Shown here: positions 58,462 through 64,000 of the stretch, piece by piece | Numbering within the stretch: the first letter of the stretch is position 1 | Layout of the letters: every line of letters begins with the position of its first letter | Assembly (NCBI GenBank): GCA_005884685.1 | Contig: VBAH01000015.1 | Span: 1 to 64,000, forward strand | DNA: 64,000 nucleotides | Source: Alphaproteobacteria bacterium | Lineage (GTDB): Bacteria > Pseudomonadota > Alphaproteobacteria > Rhizobiales > Xanthobacteraceae | Reading direction: 5' to 3' | Notes under the pieces: generated by a model | Told to the model about the DNA's origin: nothing | The model's database searches: none | What the model saw: the letters and a program-made list of their open reading frames with translations, nothing else | Translations under genes and position numbers: made by a program

Positions 58462-58764
58462 ATGCCAAAGGCCTATTGGATCGTGCACATCGATGTCAGC
58501 AATCCGGAAGGCTACAAGGCCTACGTGGCAGCAAACGCCGAGCCGTTGCGCAAATACGGCGCGAAGTTCCTGGTGCGCGGCGGCCAGTTCGAAAATCCCG
58601 AGGGCAAGGTCCGCTCGCGCAATGTCGTGCTCGAATTTCCCGATTATGCGACGGCGCTTGCCTGCTACAACTCGCCGGAATATCAGCGCGCCATCGCACT
58701 ACGCACGCCGCATTCCACCGGCGATGTGATGATCATCGAGGGCTATGACGGCCCGCAGCCGTAG
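58462..58764 (+). CDS. DUF1330 domain protein
   Basis: This 100-residue ferredoxin-like (dimeric alpha-beta barrel) protein contains KAYWIVHIDVSNPEGYKAYVAANAEPLRKYGAKFLVRGG (given in part) and EFPDYATALACYNSPEYQRAIALR, which define DUF1330. The start at ATG 58462 has GGGAGGGG just upstream. The function is unknown. Confidence 0.9.
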   Translation: MPKAYWIVHIDVSNPEGYKAYVAANAEPLRKYGAKFLVRGGQFENPEGKVRSRNVVLEFPDYATALACYNSPEYQRAIALRTPHSTGDVMIIEGYDGPQP

Positions 58765-58816
58765 CTGACAATCCGGCTTTGCGTCGCTATACCGCTCGCG
58801 CAATGCGGAGGCATCC

Positions 58817-59629
58817 ATGCCTGACATGCGGCTGATCGTGGCGGGCGCCGGCGGGCGCATGGGGCGCACGCTCGTCAGGGCGATCGCCGAGACGCCGGGC
58901 ATGACGCTCGCCGGCGCGACGGAAAGCGAAGGCTCACCGTTTATCGGACAGGACTCCGGCGTGCTGGCCGGCCTGCCGCCAAACCGCGTGAACGTGATCA
59001 GCGAAGTCCGGCCCGGTTCCCTGGCCGCCGACGGCATCATCGATTTCACCGTGCCGGCCGCGACCGTCGCACTCGCGGCGCTCGCGGCGGAAACGAAGCT
59101 CGTGCACATCGTCGGCACCACCGGCACGTCGGCCGCGGATGACGCCAAGATCGCCGAGGCCGCGAAGAAAACCGCGATCATGAAGTCGGGCAACATGAGT
59201 CTCGGCATCAATCTGCTCGCTGTGATGACGAAAAAGATCGCAGCGGCGCTCGGCGATGAATTCGACATCGAGATCGTCGAGATGCATCACAACAAGAAGA
59301 TCGATGCGCCGTCCGGTACCGCGCTACTGTTCGGCGAGGCTGCGGCAGCGGGGCGCAAGATCGATCTCAAAAGCCATTCCGAGCGCGGGCGCGACGGCCA
59401 CACCGGCGCGCGCAAGGTGGGCCACATCGGCTTTGCATCCTTGCGCGGCGGCAATGTTGCAGGCGAGCACAGCGTGATCTTTGCGGGCGCCGATGAGCGC
59501 ATCGAGCTCACGCACAAGGCGACCGACCGCATGATCTTTGCACGCGGCGCGCTGAAGGCGGCGCTGTGGGCGCGCGGCAAGCCGCCGGGGCTTTATTCGA
59601 TGCTGGATGTGTTGGGACTGAAGGATTAG
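58817..59629 (+). CDS. dapB: 4-hydroxy-tetrahydrodipicolinate reductase
   Basis: This reductase of lysine and diaminopimelate synthesis has 270 residues. The dinucleotide loop is [13 protein letters not shown] at residues 8-20. The catalytic histidine and lysine lie in [34 protein letters not shown] closes the protein. DapA proper is not in the window; the DapA-like gene at 4267 is a different subfamily. Confidence 0.97.
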   Translation: MPDMRLIVAGAGGRMGRTLVRAIAETPGMTLAGATESEGSPFIGQDSGVLAGLPPNRVNVISEVRPGSLAADGIIDFTVPAATVALAALAAETKLVHIVGTTGTSAADDAKIAEAAKKTAIMKSGNMSLGINLLAVMTKKIAAALGDEFDIEIVEMHHNKKIDAPSGTALLFGEAAAAGRKIDLKSHSERGRDGHTGARKVGHIGFASLRGGNVAGEHSVIFAGADERIELTHKATDRMIFARGALKAALWARGKPPGLYSMLDVLGLKD

Positions 59630-59633
59630 CACG

Positions 59634-59757
59634 CCTTCGTCATGGCCGGGCTTGACCCGGCCACCCACGTCTTGCTTGTTGCAGGAAAGACGTGGATGCC
59701 CGGCCATCAGGGCGTTTACGCCCGTCTTCGACGGGCTATGGCCGGCATGACGAAGGA
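59634..59757. repeat. Palindromic intergenic repeat (family C)
   Basis: GCCTTCGTCATGGCCGGG is mirrored by GGCCGGCATGACGAAGG. CCACCCACGTCTT and AAGACGTGGATG inner arms match the copy at 50336, and an extra GGCGTTTACGCC hairpin is inserted in one half. Confidence 0.8.
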
Positions 59758-59772
59758 GAGGAATAGAGCGCA

Positions 59773-60396
59773 ATGTCCGACCGACTTCTCGTGCTCGTGC
59801 GCCACGGCCAGAGCGAGTGGAATCTGAAAAACCTGTTCACCGGCTGGCGCGACGTCGATCTGACCGAAGCCGGCGTCGCGGAAGCGCGCGCGGCGGGACG
59901 CAAGCTTAAAGGCGAGGGGCTCGCCTTCGACGTCGCCTACACCTCCGCGCTGAAGCGCGCGCAGCGCACCCTCGACCTGATGCTGGAAGAGATGGGCCAG
60001 AGCGGCATTCCGATCGTGCGCAACCAGGCGCTCAACGAGCGCGACTATGGCGATCTCGTCGGCATGAACAAGGACGACGCGCGCAAGAAGTGGGGCGAGC
60101 AGCAGGTGTTGATCTGGCGCCGCTCCTACGACGTGCCGCCGCCGGGCGGCGAATCCTTGAAGGATACGGTCGCGCGCGCGCTGCCTTACTACGTGCAGGA
60201 GATCCAGCCGCGTGTGCTGCGCGGCGAGCGCGTGCTCATCTCGGCGCATGGCAATTCGCTGCGCGCGCTGATCATGGTGCTGGAGCGCCTCACGCCCGAG
60301 CAAATCCTGAAGCGCGAGCTCGGCACCGGCGTGCCGATCATCTACCGGCTCAATCCGGATTCGACCGTCGCCTCGCAGCTCGATCTGGCGGCGTAA
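59773..60396 (+). CDS. gpmA: 2,3-bisphosphoglycerate-dependent phosphoglycerate mutase
   Basis: This glycolytic mutase of 207 residues interconverts 3- and 2-phosphoglycerate. The phospho-histidine motif is [10 protein letters not shown] (His 11). [39 protein letters not shown] and [17 protein letters not shown] with the second catalytic histidine are present. At about 207 residues it matches the shorter alphaproteobacterial form. Confidence 0.95.
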   Translation: MSDRLLVLVRHGQSEWNLKNLFTGWRDVDLTEAGVAEARAAGRKLKGEGLAFDVAYTSALKRAQRTLDLMLEEMGQSGIPIVRNQALNERDYGDLVGMNKDDARKKWGEQQVLIWRRSYDVPPPGGESLKDTVARALPYYVQEIQPRVLRGERVLISAHGNSLRALIMVLERLTPEQILKRELGTGVPIIYRLNPDSTVASQLDLAA

Positions 60397-60401
60397 CTTC
60401 G

Positions 60402-60521
60402 CTGTCGTCCCGGGCGACGTTCGCGAAGCGAACGAGACCCGGGACCCATTTCTCCGCAAACGAGGACCTATCGTGTTGCTCAATGGATCCCGGCTCTCGC
60501 TTCGCTCGGCCGGGATGACAA
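60402..60521. repeat. Palindromic intergenic repeat (family B)
   Basis: CTGTCGTCCCGGGCG is mirrored by GGCCGGGATGACA, with GACCCGGGACCCAT and ATGGATCCCGG inner arms. It ends a few bases before the ATG of the acetyltransferase gene. Confidence 0.85.
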
Positions 60522-60524
60522 GCC

Positions 60525-61040
60525 ATGTCTGTTGAAATCCTCGTTCTCGATCCCGCCGCGGCAACCGCCGCGATCGGCGAGCTCGCCGAAGTCCTCGCCG
60601 ATTGCGTCGCGGGCGGTGCGTCGGTGAGTTTCATGCTCCCGTTTAGCCGCGACGACGCGGCGGCTTACTTCGAGAAAGTCGTCGCGTCAGTTGCCCGCAA
60701 CGAAACCGTCCTCGTCGCAGCCCGGCTGAACGGCCGCATCGTCGGCACCGTGCAACTCGGCCTCGACATGCCGCCCAACCAGCCGCATCGCGCCGACATC
60801 CGGAAGCTCTTGGTGCACCGCTCCGCGCGCAATCATGGCATCGGCGCGGCCCTTATGGCGCGTGCCGAAACGGAAGCGAAAGCGCGCGGCCGCACGCTGC
60901 TGGTGCTCGACACCGCGGGCGTGGAAGCCGAGCGGCTCTATCTGCGCACCGGCTGGCAGCGCGTCGGCGTCATTCCCGATTACGCGATGTGGCCGGCCGG
61001 CGGTTTCTGCGCCACGACGTATTTCTGGAAGAAACTCTGA
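60525..61040 (+). CDS. GNAT family N-acetyltransferase
   Basis: This 171-residue protein has the GNAT acetyl-CoA site: ADIRKLLVHRSARNHGIGAALMARAETEAKARG (given in part; R/Q-x-x-G-x-A variant RNHGIGA) and a C-terminal AERLYLRTGWQRVGVIPDYAMW. The acceptor substrate is unknown. Its start and stop are each within a few bases of a family B repeat. Confidence 0.88.
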   Translation: MSVEILVLDPAAATAAIGELAEVLADCVAGGASVSFMLPFSRDDAAAYFEKVVASVARNETVLVAARLNGRIVGTVQLGLDMPPNQPHRADIRKLLVHRSARNHGIGAALMARAETEAKARGRTLLVLDTAGVEAERLYLRTGWQRVGVIPDYAMWPAGGFCATTYFWKKL

Positions 61041-61145
61041 CTGTCATCCCGGAAGCCGCGAAGCGGCTATCCGGGACCCATCTCTCACATTCTCGACCGT
61101 TGCTTGATGGATCCCGGCTCTCGCTGCGCTCGGCCGGGATGACAG
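61041..61145. repeat. Palindromic intergenic repeat (family B)
   Basis: CTGTCATCCCGG starts immediately after the acetyltransferase stop codon, and CCGGGATGACAG closes it. The inner arms are GGGACCCATC and GATGGATCCC. It separates convergent genes. Confidence 0.85.
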
Positions 61146-61150
61146 CCGCG

Positions 61151-62059
61151 TTACGCCGCGCTTACCTGCCCCGCCTCCCAGCCGAGCATCGCGCGCTTGC
61201 GCGTCAGCCCCCAGTGATAGCCGGTGATGTCGCCGGAGCGCCCGAGCACGCGATGGCAAGGCACCACGAACGACAGCGGGTTCTTGCCGACCGCGGCGCC
61301 GACCGCGCGGCAGGCTTTCGGCCGGCCGATCTTGCTGGCGATGGCCGAATAGGTCGCGGCCTTGCCCATCGGGATGCCGAGCAGCGTCTCCCACACGCGC
61401 ACCTCGAAGTCGGTGCCGATCATCACGATGCGCAGCGGACGGTCGGGACGCCACAGCTTGGCATCGAAGATGCGCGCGGCGAGCGGCGCGGTGATCGACT
61501 TGTCCTCGACGTAAGCCGCCTTCACCCAGCGGCCGCGCATGTCGGCGAGCATCGCCTTTTCCTCGCCGGTATCGCCGAACGCAAGTCCGGCGAGCCCGCG
61601 CGGCGTCGCCATCACCAGCGCGATGCCGAACGGCGAGGGGTGGAAGCCGTAGGAGATCGTCAGGCCCTCGCCGCCGGATTTCCATTCGCCCGGCGACATC
61701 GCCTCGTGCGTCACGAACAGGTCGTGCAGCCGGCCCGGGCCTGAGAGGCCGACCTCATAGGTCGCGTCGAGCACGCTCGCGGAATCGCGCAACAGCTTGC
61801 GCGCATTGTCGAGCGTGATCGCCTGCAGGAACGCCTTCGGCGTCAGTCCGGCCCAGCGGCGAAAGAGATGGTGCAGCTCGTCCGGCGTCACGCCGACGGC
61901 GTGTGCGATCTGCTCGATCTCGGGTTGGGCGCGCCAGCGCTCGGAGATGTAGGCAATCGCGCGGCGCACGATGTCGTAGTCGTCATTGGCAGCGCTGAGC
62001 GACGCCAGGTCGGGCAGGCGGTCGGGGGACAACATGGCGGTCTCCGGGATCATGTCCAT
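61151..62059 (-). CDS. AraC-type domain fused to methylated-DNA-[protein]-cysteine S-methyltransferase (Ada C-terminal-like)
   Basis: This is a two-domain DNA-repair protein of 302 residues. An AraC/Ada helix-turn-helix occupies about 30-115 (ISERWRAQPEIEQIAHAVGVTPDELHHLFRRWAG, in part). The alkyltransferase domain has the active-site PCHR in FVVPCHRVLG (Cys near 267) and the DNA-binding GKAATYSAIASKIGRP. The Ada N-terminal zinc/phosphotriester domain is missing. I place the start at 62059; ATG 62053 is also possible. Confidence 0.92.
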   Translation of the reverse strand: MDMIPETAMLSPDRLPDLASLSAANDDYDIVRRAIAYISERWRAQPEIEQIAHAVGVTPDELHHLFRRWAGLTPKAFLQAITLDNARKLLRDSASVLDATYEVGLSGPGRLHDLFVTHEAMSPGEWKSGGEGLTISYGFHPSPFGIALVMATPRGLAGLAFGDTGEEKAMLADMRGRWVKAAYVEDKSITAPLAARIFDAKLWRPDRPLRIVMIGTDFEVRVWETLLGIPMGKAATYSAIASKIGRPKACRAVGAAVGKNPLSFVVPCHRVLGRSGDITGYHWGLTRKRAMLGWEAGQVSAA

Positions 62060-62109
62060 TGCCTGCTGCTTAGGCCTGTACGGGACAGTGAACCACCCGA
62101 TTTCCGGCC

Positions 62110-62631
62110 TCAAGGGCCGCTTCGCGTGACGCCCCGTTTCGCCTCGCCGATCGCCGCGGAAAGCGCCTTGGCGAAGCTTTCCTTCTCGGCCGGCCCCAGA
62201 AAGCTTCCAACGACCAAATTCCTGCCGCGCGATACAAGCGAGAGCCGCAGCAACCCGTATTCCTCGTGTGTTTCGCGCTCGAGCCGCACCCAGACCGGAT
62301 TGAGCGACCATTCGGCGATTTTGCCGCGCGCGCTCACCTTCTTCACGCGCAGCTCGGAGGGCGTGACCGTCACCTCCTCGTAGGCGGCGGCTGCGAGGTA
62401 ATTCGCGCGAAACGCCCAGTAGATCAGCGCCACGTCGAGCCCAAGGAAGCCGATCACCGGCCAGGCGCCGGCGATGAAAAATATGAGCCCGCCGACGAAG
62501 CTGATGCCAGCGATCAGCCCCATTACGACGAAGAAGCCCACACTGCTGAGCGAGCGGTGCGGGGTCAGCAGCGCGGAAAAAAGCATGGGTTCAGGCGTTG
62601 CCGGGGCCGTCGGGGCGTTGCTCTCGCTCAT
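62110..62631 (-). CDS. DUF2244 family membrane protein
   Basis: This 173-residue protein has two adjacent transmembrane helices (about 28-75, with FFVVMGLIAGISFVGGLIFF and VIGFLGLDVALIYWAF, each given in part). The soluble part contains ARGKIAEWSLNPVWVRLERE and VGSFLGPAEKESFAKALSAAI, the DUF2244 pattern. The start is ATG 62631; it is divergent from nth with little room for separate promoters. No function is established. Confidence 0.88.
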   Translation of the reverse strand: MSESNAPTAPATPEPMLFSALLTPHRSLSSVGFFVVMGLIAGISFVGGLIFFIAGAWPVIGFLGLDVALIYWAFRANYLAAAAYEEVTVTPSELRVKKVSARGKIAEWSLNPVWVRLERETHEEYGLLRLSLVSRGRNLVVGSFLGPAEKESFAKALSAAIGEAKRGVTRSGP

Positions 62632-62651
62632 GCGTTCATTATACCGGCTTG

Positions 62652-63353
62652 ATGGCAAGCAAGACGACCCCCAAGGCTGCAAACAAATCTGTCAAAAGAT
62701 CCGGCAAGCCCAAGCCGTGGACGCCGGCCGAAGTCGAGGAGGCATTCCGCCGCTTCAAAAAGGCGAGCCCCGCGCCGCAGACCGAGCTCGCGCACATCAA
62801 TCCCTACACGCTCCTCGTCGCGGTCGTGCTCTCCGCGCAGGCGACGGACGCCGGCGTCAACAAGGCAACGCCCGCATTGTTCGCCGCCGCCGACACGCCG
62901 GAGAAAATGGCCGCGCTGGGCGAAGAGCGCGTGCGCGAATTCATCAAGACCATCGGCCTCTATCGCGGCAAGGCGAAGAACGTGGTCGAGCTTTCGCGCC
63001 GGCTCGTCGCCGAGCATGGCGGCCAGGTACCGCGCGAGCGCGCGGCGCTCGAAGCGTTGCCCGGCGTCGGGCGCAAGACCGCCAATGTCGTGCTCAACGT
63101 GGCGTTCGGCGAGCCGACGATCGCGGTCGACACGCATATCTTCCGCGTCGGCAACCGCACGAACATGGCGCCGGGCCTCACTCCGTTCGAGGTCGAGCTC
63201 AAGCTCGATCGGGTCGTGCCCGACAAGTACAAGCTGCACGCGCACCACTGGCTGATCCTGCACGGCCGCTACACCTGCATTGCGCGCAAGCCGCTGTGCG
63301 AAAAATGCATCATCAACGATCTGTGCCGCTGGCCGGAGAAGACGGTGGGCTAG
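62652..63353 (+). CDS. nth: Endonuclease III
   Basis: This DNA glycosylase/AP lyase of 233 residues removes oxidised pyrimidines. The helix-hairpin-helix LPGVGRKTANVVL contains the catalytic lysine and VDTHIFRV the catalytic aspartate. The 4Fe-4S motif C-x6-C-x2-C-x5-C is visible in CIARKPLCEKCIINDLC. The first 25 residues are a lysine-rich extension. ATG 62652 is chosen over an upstream reading. Confidence 0.97.
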   Translation: MASKTTPKAANKSVKRSGKPKPWTPAEVEEAFRRFKKASPAPQTELAHINPYTLLVAVVLSAQATDAGVNKATPALFAAADTPEKMAALGEERVREFIKTIGLYRGKAKNVVELSRRLVAEHGGQVPRERAALEALPGVGRKTANVVLNVAFGEPTIAVDTHIFRVGNRTNMAPGLTPFEVELKLDRVVPDKYKLHAHHWLILHGRYTCIARKPLCEKCIINDLCRWPEKTVG

Positions 63354-63403
63354 CCTCGCGCCGATGCCGCTTCCTATAATGCGACACAGGGAGAGAAACG
63401 AAA

Positions 63404-64000
63404 ATGCAGATCGCAACCGACGCCGTGGCGTCCTGGAGCGCAACGCGGCCGGAGATCGCGGGGCATTTCCAGCTTGATGCGGACGCGCACTCGAAATTCT
63501 GGCGCAAGGGCGCCGATCTGCTCGCGGCGTTGCCGGACAAGCCCAAGCGCCATCCGGCCGAGGCGCGCGCCGCCGAGACGATCCTGCGTACCGGGCGCGA
63601 GAGCCGCGAAGCCTTTCTCGGCCGTCATGCCGAGGCGGTCTACGGCGCGATCACCAAGGACATGACCGCGTTGGTTCGCGCCGAGCCGCTGGTCTACGAA
63701 GCGGCAAGCCTCGTCCCCGGCCTGACGCCGACGCGTGCCCAGGTTGCCGCGCAGAGCGAGAAACCGCAGCGCGACAAGGACGGCATCGAGATCGATCAGG
63801 GGATTTTCTTTGCGCGCGTGCTCGCGCATCCGGCTGCCGGCGCGCATCTCTGTCACGCTATGCTGCTGCCAAAGCCGGAATCCGTCGCGCGGCTCCCCGA
63901 GCTGCAAGCGAGAGGCGCGCTCGATCTCGGCACCGCGGCGGTGCAGCGCCACGGCAAGGCGACCATGGTGCTGCTGCGCAATCCGCGTTATCTCAATGCC
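63404..64000 (+). CDS. DpgC-like enoyl-CoA hydratase-fold protein (N-terminal part, cut by window edge)
   Basis: This reading frame starts at ATG 63404 and stays open for 199 codons to the window edge. The segments RHPAEARAAETILRTGRESREAFLGRHAEAVYG (in part), VPGLTPTRAQVA, KDGIEIDQGIFFARVL and HPAAGAHLCHAMLLPKPESV match, from memory, the N-terminal region of 3,5-dihydroxyphenylacetyl-CoA dioxygenase DpgC and its relatives. The crotonase catalytic part would lie to the right. A GGGAGAGAAACG sequence precedes the start. Confidence 0.65.
   Translation, partial: MQIATDAVASWSATRPEIAGHFQLDADAHSKFWRKGADLLAALPDKPKRHPAEARAAETILRTGRESREAFLGRHAEAVYGAITKDMTALVRAEPLVYEAASLVPGLTPTRAQVAAQSEKPQRDKDGIEIDQGIFFARVLAHPAAGAHLCHAMLLPKPESVARLPELQARGALDLGTAAVQRHGKATMVLLRNPRYLNA

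Overview
The window is GC-rich chromosomal DNA from an alphaproteobacterium. Gene content and order suggest Hyphomicrobiales of the Bradyrhizobium / Rhodopseudomonas / Xanthobacteraceae type. The supporting blocks are aroB-aroK / xerD-accA, secA / parvulin-argJ-mutT, rsmI-yraN, hemW-rdgB-rph / hrcA-grpE, and dnaK-dnaJ-pmtA-pyrF-dapB-gpmA-nth. Nearly every junction also carries a palindromic intergenic repeat of the kind that litters these genomes. No rRNA, tRNA, prophage or CRISPR array was seen.

Region 1 (1-18.5 kb) is accessory and catabolic. On the minus strand are a Tat-exported solute-binding protein and its ABC ATPase (the permeases would lie left of the window) and a dihydropyrimidinase/hydantoinase. 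On the plus strand are a DapA-superfamily enzyme lacking the usual catalytic residues, ATP-dependent hydantoinase HyuA and HyuB, and a xanthine-dehydrogenase-type molybdenum subunit. A RidA/CnbZ-like deaminase candidate stands on the minus strand, followed by a complete branched-chain-type ABC importer (LivK, G, F, H, M). Together they look like uptake and ring opening of a small cyclic amide or N-heterocycle; the substrate is not evident. Between hyuA and hyuB sits a DUF559 endonuclease-like gene framed by long inverted repeats. It looks like an inserted mobile cassette that has recreated an ATGA coupling to hyuB.

Region 2 (18-34 kb) is mostly core: CorC-like protein, aroB, aroK, a 49-residue membrane peptide, xerD, accA, an L,D-transpeptidase lipoprotein, secA, a parvulin PPIase, argJ, mutT, an orphan Flp pilin, an FAD dehydrogenase and a small zinc-ribbon protein.

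Region 3 (34-46.8 kb) holds gshB, a chemoreceptor placed between yraN and gshB, rsmI, a LppC/LpoA-type lipoprotein, hemW (its 5' end contains a translated repeat), rdgB, rph, hrcA, grpE, a secreted protein of unknown function, a VOC protein and an AlkB homologue.

Region 4 (46.7-53.4 kb) is a divergent envelope-glycosylation cluster. One arm has a polytopic membrane protein, an FAD oxidoreductase of the UDP-galactopyranose-mutase/protoporphyrinogen-oxidase type, and GtrA. The other has an STT3-like membrane protein coupled to a GT87 mannosyltransferase-like protein.

Region 5 (53.4-64 kb) is the chaperone and housekeeping block: dnaK behind a candidate heat-shock promoter, a strong terminator, dnaJ, pmtA, pyrF, a DUF1330 protein, dapB, gpmA, a GNAT acetyltransferase, an AraC-Ogt fusion, a DUF2244 protein, nth, and the start of a DpgC-like gene cut by the right edge.
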